Assembly: GCA_029856375.1 (NCBI GenBank) | Contig: JAHQWX010000047.1 | Span: 1 to 9,375 of the forward strand | Reading direction: 5' to 3' | Length of the DNA stretch: 9,375 bases | Source: Promethearchaeia archaeon | Lineage (GTDB): Archaea; Asgardarchaeota; Lokiarchaeia; Sigyniarchaeales; SOKP01 | Part shown: positions 1-5,982 of the stretch, in pieces | How the letters are laid out: each line of letters opens with the position of its first letter | How positions within the stretch are numbered: the stretch's first letter is position 1 | Position numbers and translations under genes: made by a program | Notes under the pieces: generated by a model | Told to the model about the DNA's origin: nothing | What the model saw: the letters and a program-made list of their open reading frames with translations, nothing else | Database searches by the model: none

Positions 1-458
1 TTTTCTGTATGAAATGGTAATGTTACAACGCTAACAACAATTGCTCCCTCTAATTTAGCAATTTCTGCTATTACTGGGGCGCTTCCAGTCCCAGTGCCTC
101 CTCCTTCTCCACAGGCAATAAAAACGAGGTCGGCATCCCTTAAAGATCTAGTAAGTTCCTTTCTCGACTCTTCGGCCGCAGATTTACCAATTGTAGGATC
201 TCCACCAGCTCCCAACCCTCTTGTTAGATTTTTACCAATTAGTATTTTTTCGTGCGAATCAACGGCATCTAAATGCTGTTGGTCCGTATTAATCGCTAAA
301 CACTTAGCTCCCCTTATCCCTATTTTCATCAGACGATGAACTGTATTATTACCAGCTCCCCCTGTTCCAATAATTTTTATATTTGCTGAATATAACGGTT
401 TTTTATCTTCTAAATTTACGCAAGCTCTCTCTGATGCTCTTTTTATGAAGCTCTCCAC
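1..458 (-). CDS. ftsZ: Cell division GTPase FtsZ, N-terminal part (cut by window edge)
   Basis: Tubulin-like GTPase that polymerises into the division ring at mid-cell. The 152 visible residues are the N-terminal part of the GTPase domain. A beta strand leads into the nucleotide loop GTGGAGNN (about residues 31-38), NTDQQHL follows at about 57-63, and the tubulin/FtsZ signature [10 protein letters not shown] lies at about 119-128, followed by VTLPFHTE. The rest of the GTPase domain, the T7 loop and the C-terminal tail lie beyond base 1. I chose a GTG start at 456-458 because an in-frame TGA lies two codons upstream and no ATG precedes the conserved core. The roughly 25 residues before the core are a short charged extension, as in many archaeal FtsZ proteins. 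The PLP enzyme gene ends 83 bases upstream on the same strand, and a TATA-like element in that gap suggests separate transcription. The family call is very secure; the exact start is less so. Confidence 0.96.
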   Translation of the reverse strand, partial: MESFIKRASERACVNLEDKKPLYSANIKIIGTGGAGNNTVHRLMKIGIRGAKCLAINTDQQHLDAVDSHEKILIGKNLTRGLGAGGDPTIGKSAAEESRKELTRSLRDADLVFIACGEGGGTGTGSAPVIAEIAKLEGAIVVSVVTLPFHTE

Positions 459-485
459 ATCATATCACTTTATAATAGAAATTAT

Positions 486-495
486 GGTTATAACA
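486..495 (-). promoter_or_regulatory. Possible TATA box for ftsZ
   Basis: The palindromic GTTATAAC sits about 28-36 bases before the proposed GTG start of ftsZ, the spacing expected for a leaderless or nearly leaderless archaeal transcript. A second AT-rich stretch (ATTAAAAATATTT on the minus strand, near 509-521) is an alternative that would give a leader of about 30 bases. The call is made by eye in AT-rich DNA, so it is weak. Confidence 0.3.
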
Positions 496-541
496 CAATT
501 TCATTTTGAAATATTTTTAATGATATAATATAGGGATGACA

Positions 542-1762
542 TTAGATAGAGAAATCGTGCTGTTCGATTGGATTGAATATTTTTTTGTATTTGTTTCCAT
601 TTATTAAAAATATTTCTGGGAGCGTGTATGGAAATCTATTTGAAAAAGTAAGGCAATAAGCACCTACATTTGCGATAAGGACCTTATCCCCAATATTTAC
701 TGAAGGAGTAAAGAAATAATCCTTAGCTAAAACATCTTGATCAGTAGGTACAATACCCGCTATTGAGGTTTTTTTATTATATGTTTCCTTAACATTGCTT
801 AAATTGTAAAATCTTAGAGTACAACGAGCAAATTTGGGAACTATATGATTTCCTACATTTAGAAATATCCATCCATCATTTTGAGTATAAATCACTTTCG
901 AGATTAGAAGCCCCGCATCGCCGATAATGTAACGTCCCGGTTCAAAATATACAGTGGAATGAGAAGTTTTATATTCATCTAACAATTTTTTAATAGTTAG
1001 TGCATATTCTTCTATTCGTTCCTTTTTAAAAACAACAGCCTCTGGGAAACCGCCTCCAAAATTAATATTTTTTATTTCAATTCCCAGATTATTTTGTATT
1101 TCTATTAAAGTATCTAATAAAGAGATACAATTTTTTTTCAGGAGTTCAATACTATTCATTTGAGTACTAAAGTGGGAAAGCACTGTAGTTAATTCTAAAT
1201 TTTTACAATTGGAAAAAATCCTAGTCATGTCTTTTATCGTTATTTCAGAAATGTTCAATCCTAATCTTGCATCGTATTTACCGGAGTTAATTCTTAAACA
1301 AATTTTCTGTGTAATGTTTAGATTATTTGCGATTTCATTGATTCTTTCTAGATCATGGATATTATATACCACAATTTCTCTAATTTTATTTTCTATACAT
1401 TTCGAGATAAGCTCATCGGTTAAATACGGTCCCCCCGCGATAATTTTGTCTGGGGGGAATTTAAGTTTAAGGGCAAGTTCTAATTCGGGTAAACTGATAA
1501 TCTCAGCACCGAAACCTTCTTCTTTAATAATTTTACAAATTTCAAGTAGATAGTTAGCTTTAAATGAGTAAAAGCCCTGATATTTATTAAAATGAGACGA
1601 GAACATCTGATTAAACATTTTAATGTTCTCTCTTATTCTATTTTCCAAAAATATAAAGTATGGTGTTTTGGTATTCACATCTAAGTCAATAAAATTAACC
1701 TCTTCAAAAAAGAATTCATTTTTATCTTGCTTTATAAATGGATTTCCCGCTAAAAAATTCAT
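542..1762 (-). CDS. Fold-type III PLP-dependent decarboxylase-like protein (LysA/ornithine decarboxylase family 2), catalytic Cys missing
   Basis: 406-residue protein of the alanine racemase-like barrel family that includes diaminopimelate, ornithine/arginine and carboxynorspermidine decarboxylases and BtrK-type enzymes. The PLP Schiff-base lysine is in YSFKAN (K68), followed by the family-typical FGAEIISLPEL. A histidine expected to stack on PLP is in SHFSTQ (H197). The phosphate-binding loop is GGGFP (236-240) and EPGR lies at 274-277. The C-terminal beta domain ends with GAY (Y369), another active-site residue of the family. The usual C-E-S-x-D segment reads GIVPTDQDVL (336-345): the aspartate (D343) is kept but the catalytic cysteine aligns with proline. 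Loss of that residue argues against an ordinary DAP decarboxylase and leaves substrate and even reaction type open. The ATG lies 9 bases after the stop of the glycosyltransferase, so the two genes are probably co-transcribed, suggesting a role in making a nitrogen-containing building block or a modified glycan. Family secure; function not. Confidence 0.88.
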   Translation of the reverse strand: MNFLAGNPFIKQDKNEFFFEEVNFIDLDVNTKTPYFIFLENRIRENIKMFNQMFSSHFNKYQGFYSFKANYLLEICKIIKEEGFGAEIISLPELELALKLKFPPDKIIAGGPYLTDELISKCIENKIREIVVYNIHDLERINEIANNLNITQKICLRINSGKYDARLGLNISEITIKDMTRIFSNCKNLELTTVLSHFSTQMNSIELLKKNCISLLDTLIEIQNNLGIEIKNINFGGGFPEAVVFKKERIEEYALTIKKLLDEYKTSHSTVYFEPGRYIIGDAGLLISKVIYTQNDGWIFLNVGNHIVPKFARCTLRFYNLSNVKETYNKKTSIAGIVPTDQDVLAKDYFFTPSVNIGDKVLIANVGAYCLTFSNRFPYTLPEIFLINGNKYKKIFNPIEQHDFSI

Positions 1763-1771
1763 AATTAGTAA

Positions 1772-3076
1772 TTAATTAGAGTTATTAGTTTCAATTATAC
1801 TATTGTATATTTTAAATATTTTTTTAGAAATGCTTTGCCAATAATAATTTTTCTCTTTTATTTTTTCATATCCACTCGAACCCATTAATTTTGCGCGTTC
1901 CTTATTTTCTAAAAGATAATTAATTTTATTACAGATATCTCGCGTGCTATCAAATTGCACTAGCAATCCATTTTTTCCATCATTGACTATTTCTGGGGTA
2001 GCTCCTATATTAGCTCCAATAACAGGCTTTTTGAAGGCCCAAGCTTCGAGGAAAGCGATCCCAAAGGCGTCTGAGCGAGAAGGCATAACATATATTTCGC
2101 ATTCTTTGAACGCAGAAATTTTTTTCTTATCGTAGTATCCACTTAAATTTGATGGTGATAAATTTATTATGTTTACCGCTTTATTCTTCTTTTTAATCTT
2201 CCCTAATTCAATATTAAACGCTTCAGTACTAGGACCAATAAATGTAAAGAGAAGATTTTTATCTTTTTTCGTTAGATGTGGTATTGCTCTTAGCAGCGAA
2301 AGGGCTCCTTTTTCATAATTTTTATATCCGCAAAATAAAAGCATTGGAAGATTTTGTTTTGCCTTCCCAAAATACTGCTCTTTGAAATTTATGGTTTGGG
2401 TATTTTCGTAAATTTCCAAGTCAATACCCATTGGAACTATACATATTTTTTCTGATTCAATTCCCTCATTAATTAAATATTGCTTTTCTAAAGAAGTGCA
2501 ACATAACACTAAATCAAATTTTTTTAGAATTTCAGTATAATACGAATTTTGATATCGTGGATTAGTAAAATGAAAAAACGGAGTACAAATTGTAGGAATA
2601 TCCCATGTTTTTCCTAGTATTAGGCTCAATAGAACATTCAAATAAGGAATATAAGTGGTGTGTATTAAATCATACCGTTTTTCCATATTTTTTTCGTAAT
2701 TCGCTATTACTTCGCAAATGTTTGGTCCATTTTTGATTATATTCCTCAGTACTTCCCGAGAAAGATTTAAAGATACATATCCTTTGGTATTTTCGATGAG
2801 ATCAATTTGTTCCTCTATAGATAAGTTATAATCAATAGGAAAACGCTTAATTTTCAATCCATTAACCTGGTTAAAATACTTATTCTTTGGGACGACTCTT
2901 TTTCCTTCAGGCTGTTTTAAAGCAGAAAAATCAAGCGCGTTGGAACAGAAAACATCAATAGATACATCAATTTTCTCATTTAGAATTTCAGAAAGTCTTT
3001 GAAAATAGAATTCTGCACCTGAGATTGCCGGAAAGTATCTCGTTGGGAAATGTAGAACATTCAATTTTTCGTTCAT
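1772..3076 (-). CDS. GT4-type (GT-B fold) glycosyltransferase
   Basis: 434-residue retaining-type glycosyltransferase expected to move a sugar from a nucleotide-sugar donor to an unknown acceptor at the cytoplasmic side. The N-terminal acceptor domain opens with FPTRYFPAISGAEFYFQRL (about 11-28), the family-typical glycine-rich entry (usually GGAE, here SGAE). The domain hinge is near VPMGID (214-219). The C-terminal donor domain has GYKNYEKG (250-257) and GPS (281-283). The donor-binding SRSDAFGIAFLEAW (333-346) is an EX7E-type motif with aspartate (D336) in the first place and E344 in the second. GATPEIVNDGKNGLLV follows (358-373). No signal peptide or membrane span is visible. Length is normal for the family. 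It is the first gene of a two-gene unit with the downstream PLP enzyme, 9 bases away. A TATA-like element about 30-40 bases upstream fits a near-leaderless message. Acceptor and linkage cannot be read from the sequence. Confidence 0.93.
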   Translation of the reverse strand: MNEKLNVLHFPTRYFPAISGAEFYFQRLSEILNEKIDVSIDVFCSNALDFSALKQPEGKRVVPKNKYFNQVNGLKIKRFPIDYNLSIEEQIDLIENTKGYVSLNLSREVLRNIIKNGPNICEVIANYEKNMEKRYDLIHTTYIPYLNVLLSLILGKTWDIPTICTPFFHFTNPRYQNSYYTEILKKFDLVLCCTSLEKQYLINEGIESEKICIVPMGIDLEIYENTQTINFKEQYFGKAKQNLPMLLFCGYKNYEKGALSLLRAIPHLTKKDKNLLFTFIGPSTEAFNIELGKIKKKNKAVNIINLSPSNLSGYYDKKKISAFKECEIYVMPSRSDAFGIAFLEAWAFKKPVIGANIGATPEIVNDGKNGLLVQFDSTRDICNKINYLLENKERAKLMGSSGYEKIKEKNYYWQSISKKIFKIYNSIIETNNSN

Positions 3077-3104
3077 CTATTGATTAAAAATTATTTTTCC
3101 ACAG

Positions 3105-3115
3105 TTTTTTATAAT
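3105..3115. promoter_or_regulatory. Shared TATA-like element for two divergent genes
   Basis: The 61-base gap between the divergent glycosyltransferase and SWIM genes contains one clear TATA-like stretch, TTTTTTATAAT. Read rightwards it lies about 24-33 bases before the SWIM ATG (3138), matching a leaderless transcript. Read leftwards (ATTATAAAAAA) it lies about 29-39 bases before the glycosyltransferase ATG, giving a leader of roughly 5-10 bases. The simplest reading is overlapping promoters that may exclude each other. This is inferred from spacing only. Confidence 0.45.
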
Positions 3116-3137
3116 CCAAGTGATAATTTAATAACAT

Positions 3138-3539
3138 ATGTTATCTGAAAATAATGTTTTGAAATCCATTTTAAGAAAAATCAAGGAGAAAGGAGAATTA
3201 AATGAAGAATTGATCGAAGAACTAAGAACAATATTTCCAGATAAAATCGAGAAAACAATTGAAATTTTAAGTAAGGGCATAATTCAATACACATTTTTCC
3301 CATCTGGACGGAAAGTCTGGGTAGCAATAGGCAGTAAGAACATCCATCATCTAATATATCCTAACATATATTGCGACTGTTTTGATTTTTATAAGAATGT
3401 CGTAATAAAAAAGAAAAGCGATTTATGTAAACACATTCTCGCACATCGTATTGCCTTAAGCTTAAATGATTATGAAGAAATTTCATTTAACGATGATGAA
3501 TTTGCTAAATTTATTGAGCAGTTCAAATTTGAATCTTAA
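3138..3539 (+). CDS. SWIM zinc-finger protein, Shu2/SWS1-like
   Basis: 133-residue protein with a central SWIM domain. The zinc ligands are C79 and C81 (CDC), then C97 and H99 in CKHILA, with the alanine two residues further on (A102). This gives C-x-C-x15-C-x-H-x-x-A, the signature described for the Shu2/SWS1 (ZSWIM7) family. In eukaryotes those proteins pair with Rad51 paralogues and promote Rad51 filament formation, and archaeal homologues are known. An N-terminal helical region (about 1-50) precedes the strands FPSGRKVWVAIGS that lead into the finger. A short acidic tail follows. The size matches SWS1 proteins and not SWIM-containing helicases or transposases, and there is no attached catalytic domain. 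It has its own TATA-like element at leaderless spacing, and its stop overlaps that of the convergent ThiI-like gene by 4 bases. SWIM domain: high confidence. SWS1-type role in recombination: moderate, since no RadA paralogue is next to it. Confidence 0.85.
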   Translation: MLSENNVLKSILRKIKEKGELNEELIEELRTIFPDKIEKTIEILSKGIIQYTFFPSGRKVWVAIGSKNIHHLIYPNIYCDCFDFYKNVVIKKKSDLCKHILAHRIALSLNDYEEISFNDDEFAKFIEQFKFES

Positions 3540-4174
3540 ATCTCGTATAACTCTACTTTAGCAAAAGAATCTTCAATTAAGGTGTCTAAGGGAAGATTTT
3601 TCTCTGCTGCTTTAATTTCTGACAGTTTGGCATGAGTTTCGGGATAGGTGGGAAAGTGCACGCAACTATCACTTTTCTCAGAACAAAGATCATAAAGTCC
3701 TATTTTTTTATTGATCTTCAAAACATCAAGCTTGTCAAATCCAATAAGTGGTCTTATTATACAAGCATTTTCTAAAACCGACTGATATGCATATATATTA
3801 TCAAGCGTTTGACTGGCTTGCTCTCCTAAAATATCGCCTGTAACGATTAAATTTGTACCTTCGAGTTCTCCTATTTTAATAGCTATTCTTATCATAAACC
3901 TTTTGCAGAGTATGCAGGTAAGCTTTCTTTCGCATTTCTCTTTAAAAATCTTTAAATTGGAGTTGTGTTCAATTAAATATACTTTCAGATTTTGATCTCC
4001 TAAACTTCTTGAAAGAACTTTAGCAATTTTTAGTATTTTCTCCTTGAATTTATCTACATTTTCGTAATTAGTTATGAATGATACGCAAACTGGTAAATAA
4101 TTTTGCTGTATCATCAAATATGTTGCAATTGGGCTGTCAAATCCCCCCGAAATTAAGGAAACAATTTTTTTCAA
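3536..4174 (-). CDS. Stand-alone ThiI-like PP-loop ATPase/sulfurtransferase domain
   Basis: 212-residue protein matching only the C-terminal adenylating domain of tRNA 4-thiouridine synthetase ThiI. The ATP PP-loop SGGFDS is at 9-14. GDILGEQASQTLDN (113-126) is the other strong ThiI family motif. A CxxC (C87, C90, in CILCKRFM) and a distant cysteine (C171, in SCVHFPTYPETHA) match in order and spacing the three cysteines that methanogen-type ThiI uses for an iron-sulfur centre and sulfur transfer. The N-terminal ferredoxin-like and THUMP RNA-binding domains of full ThiI are absent, and the ATG falls just before the PP-loop strand. RNA binding must therefore come from a partner, or the substrate is not tRNA. 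Its start overlaps the stop of the upstream YkgJ-type gene by 4 bases, showing translational coupling. It may thiolate tRNA with a separate THUMP protein or act in cofactor sulfur chemistry. Confidence 0.85.
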   Translation of the reverse strand: MKKIVSLISGGFDSPIATYLMIQQNYLPVCVSFITNYENVDKFKEKILKIAKVLSRSLGDQNLKVYLIEHNSNLKIFKEKCERKLTCILCKRFMIRIAIKIGELEGTNLIVTGDILGEQASQTLDNIYAYQSVLENACIIRPLIGFDKLDVLKINKKIGLYDLCSEKSDSCVHFPTYPETHAKLSEIKAAEKNLPLDTLIEDSFAKVELYEI

Positions 4175-4776
4175 ACTCTAATTTCCTCCCTATCCCATTC
4201 TTTTAAATATTTATCGAACTGTTTACTCGAAATTTTTCTAAAAATCTTGATTTTCTGCTCATTTTCTAATTGCTTTAATTTTAGCATAATATTTTTATTC
4301 CGTCTTAGATGATTTTGAGCGTGTGAAAATTCAATTGGAAAAATTTCCTTAAGTTGTTTGAAGTCAATATTAGAGAGAACATCGTAATTCTTAATTACCC
4401 AATTACACAAAGGATCTATACTTATTTTAGATTTAAACGCATCTTCCTGCTTTATTGCTAAAGGATACGCCCTGCAAGCGATTGGTTTGATGTCATGAAC
4501 TTGACAACCGTTCTCATCATGAAAGGGACATTGCTTTTTCTCATTGTCTAACTTGATTCTCCATGTTACTACGAGAATTTTTTTGTTTTTTTCGTCAGGA
4601 AATACTAAATCCTCAATAATGTAAAATGGAACATCTCGCTCTTTGGCAATTTCTATTAATCGATCTGCTTCGTCAGGATAAAGAGGAATTCTTTTATAAG
4701 TAGGGTATTCTATTGATCCTGGAACCTCCGAGCAACATGTTCCACAGTTAAGGCAATAATACTTTAGATCGTTCAT
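4171..4776 (-). CDS. YkgJ-type CxxCxxCC metal-binding protein
   Basis: 201-residue protein of the YkgJ/UPF0153 family, thought to bind zinc or an iron-sulfur cluster through a fixed cysteine set; the biochemical role of the family is mostly unknown. The visible ligands are C8, C11, C14 and C15 (CLNCGTCC), then C83 (CPFHDENG), C91 (CQVHDIKP), C101 (CRAYPLA) and a later C124. CPF-x5-C-x-VHDIKPIACRAYP is the diagnostic block. The C-terminal 70 residues are lysine-rich and helical, with no recognised motif. It is the first gene of a two-gene operon: its stop overlaps the ATG of the ThiI-like gene by 4 bases. That coupling suggests it supplies or protects a metal or sulfur centre for the partner, which is an inference. 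A TATA-like element lies 33-41 bases upstream. Confidence 0.9.
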   Translation of the reverse strand: MNDLKYYCLNCGTCCSEVPGSIEYPTYKRIPLYPDEADRLIEIAKERDVPFYIIEDLVFPDEKNKKILVVTWRIKLDNEKKQCPFHDENGCQVHDIKPIACRAYPLAIKQEDAFKSKISIDPLCNWVIKNYDVLSNIDFKQLKEIFPIEFSHAQNHLRRNKNIMLKLKQLENEQKIKIFRKISSKQFDKYLKEWDREEIRV

Positions 4777-4808
4777 TAAATACTCATTTTAGAACATAAA
4801 TTAGAATA

Positions 4809-4817
4809 CTTAAATAT
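4809..4817 (-). promoter_or_regulatory. Likely TATA box for the YkgJ/ThiI-like operon
   Basis: On the minus strand ATATTTAAG lies about 33-41 bases before the ATG at 4776. Transcription would begin about 10 bases before the start codon. No clear Shine-Dalgarno site fits in so short a leader. Confidence 0.35.
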
Positions 4818-4880
4818 TACGCTTATAATATTCACAGCATATTTTATGTCTTATCTCAATAATCTTTTAGATATTACAGC

Positions 4881-4895
4881 ATTTTAATTAAAATT
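4881..4895 (+). promoter_or_regulatory. Possible TATA box for the PAC2 gene
   Basis: ATTTTAATTAAAATT lies about 51-65 bases before the PAC2 ATG, which would give a leader of about 30 bases. That leader contains a run of ten T (4923-4932) and then AAGG (4933-4936), 10 bases before the ATG, a weak possible ribosome binding site. The rest of the 169-base divergent gap (4777-4945) is AT-rich and shows no further structure. Confidence 0.3.
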
Positions 4896-4945
4896 TCGCT
4901 GGCATTAATTCTAGAAAAAAACTTTTTTTTTTAAGGTTTGAAAAA

Positions 4946-5752
4946 ATGAGGGATTTTAGAATAATTCAACACATGCACCTTCCCCTAGAGTCAGTAACCA
5001 ATCCAATTTGTATATTAGGTATGCCGGGGATTGCTGATGTTGGAAAATTTGCTGTTGATCAAATTATAGGCCTTTTAAAAGCGAAACCTTTCTTAGAAAT
5101 TATTTTTAACGATTATCCCGCAGGTGCAATAGTTGATAATAGTATATTATCCGCACCTAAAGCAGAAATAATATTTTGGAAAGACCCACAAGGACTTAGA
5201 GATATATTTCTAATAACTGCAGATTCTCAAGCACTTAATCCAAAGGGGATATATAAGATTTCGGATTTTATCGCAGGTTTATTAAAGAAATTTGGAATAA
5301 AATTAATGGTATCTCTAGGAGCATTTCCAACAAATAATCAATCAAAGACACCTTCAATCTTTTTTAGTACTACAAATAAGAAATTTATTAATAAATTCAT
5401 CTCAGATGGAGTATGTAAGAAAATTAAAAAAGGAGTAATCGTAGGAGCAAATGGATTAATACCGACTCTCTTAAAGGCGAGGTTTGACATTGATGGAATC
5501 GTTTTTCTTGCAGAAACAGACAATATCGCGGTAATAAATGACGAAATCACTGATTTAAAAGCATCGATATCGCTTATTAATTTATTAAAAGAAAGTTTTC
5601 AATTACCAATCGAAAAGAAGTACACTATGGCAAAAATCGATGAAATAACAAAAAATTTGCAAAACAAAAAAGAAAAACTAGAAAGAGAATTGGATTCTTT
5701 CCAAATTATAGACAAACATTCAGAGGAGAAAAGGAAGTCGTTATACATCTAA
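4946..5752 (+). CDS. PAC2-family proteasome assembly chaperone with C-terminal HbYX tail
   Basis: 268-residue member of the PAC2 family (archaeal PbaA/PbaB, eukaryotic Pba1-Pba2). These proteins dock on the alpha ring of the 20S proteasome and act in assembly or as ATP-independent activators. The fold signature is GMPGIADVGKFAVDQI (25-40). It is followed by FNDYPAGAIVDN (54-65), a strand-rich core with FLITADSQALNPKGIY (88-103), VIVGANGLIPTLLK (164-177) and FLAETDN (187-193). A charged helix likely to form a coiled coil covers about 225-265. The last three residues are L-Y-I, a hydrophobic-Tyr-any (HbYX) motif of the type that inserts into pockets between proteasome alpha subunits. The rpoP gene follows 66 bases downstream on the same strand but appears to have its own promoter. 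Family high confidence; proteasome docking by the tail likely but inferred. Confidence 0.9.
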   Translation: MRDFRIIQHMHLPLESVTNPICILGMPGIADVGKFAVDQIIGLLKAKPFLEIIFNDYPAGAIVDNSILSAPKAEIIFWKDPQGLRDIFLITADSQALNPKGIYKISDFIAGLLKKFGIKLMVSLGAFPTNNQSKTPSIFFSTTNKKFINKFISDGVCKKIKKGVIVGANGLIPTLLKARFDIDGIVFLAETDNIAVINDEITDLKASISLINLLKESFQLPIEKKYTMAKIDEITKNLQNKKEKLERELDSFQIIDKHSEEKRKSLYI

Positions 5753-5762
5753 TCTACTTTAC

Positions 5763-5769
5763 TTTTTTT
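5763..5769 (+). terminator. Oligo-T stretch after the PAC2 gene
   Basis: Seven T in a row begin 10 bases after the PAC2 stop codon. Archaeal RNA polymerases can terminate at such runs without a hairpin, and none is visible here. In AT-rich DNA this is only suggestive. Confidence 0.25.
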
Positions 5770-5778
5770 ATTCTAAAT

Positions 5779-5796
5779 CGAAAAATTTTTTAATTT
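5779..5796 (+). promoter_or_regulatory. Likely BRE/TATA promoter of rpoP
   Basis: A purine-rich BRE-like CGAAAAA (5779-5785) is followed directly by the TATA-like TTTTTTAATTT. Its centre is about 28 bases before the rpoP ATG at 5819. This is the layout of a leaderless archaeal gene, and no Shine-Dalgarno motif is present. Confidence 0.4.
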
Positions 5797-5818
5797 AGAT
5801 TTATTATTTTGACTTGTT

Positions 5819-5965
5819 ATGTATTATTGTGCAAGAAAAGGATGTAATAAAGAAGTTACACCTGAGGAGTTGAGAGCTCTACCTGGTATTAAATGTTCTC
5901 ACTGCGGATATAGAATACTCTATAAAAAAAGACCAGGTGTAATTAAACGTATAAAAGCTGTTTAA
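5819..5965 (+). CDS. rpoP: DNA-directed RNA polymerase subunit P (Rpb12-like)
   Basis: 48-residue zinc-ribbon subunit of archaeal RNA polymerase, homologue of eukaryotic Rpb12, which helps hold the assembly platform of the enzyme. The sequence starts MYYCARKGCNKEVTPEEL and continues with LPGIKCSHCGYRILYKKRPG, the highly conserved family core. It ends in the basic tail VIKRIKAV. Zinc ligands are C4, C9, C26 and C29. The second knuckle is a normal CxxC, but the first is C-x4-C where the family normally has C-x2-C, so two residues are inserted in the first turn. The length is normal. The start codon is the only ATG in frame and lies at leaderless spacing from a TATA-like element. The gene converges on tfb with 17 bases between stops, so two core transcription genes sit side by side. 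Family call is very secure. Confidence 0.95.
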   Translation: MYYCARKGCNKEVTPEELRALPGIKCSHCGYRILYKKRPGVIKRIKAV

Positions 5966-5982
5966 GTCCTTACTTTCTTTAA

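Noticed and set aside
94..339. Open frame on the plus strand opposite ftsZ
   Set aside because: It lies wholly antisense to the strongly conserved FtsZ GTPase core and has no recognisable motif.
1209..1553. Plus-strand frame inside the PLP enzyme gene
   Set aside because: Shadow of the real minus-strand gene, which carries intact family motifs across the same bases.
3536..4174. ThiI-like gene as a broken remnant of full-length ThiI
   Set aside because: Its ATG is cleanly placed and overlaps the upstream stop by 4 bases, and no THUMP-like residue stretch lies upstream; the upstream frame is an intact different gene.
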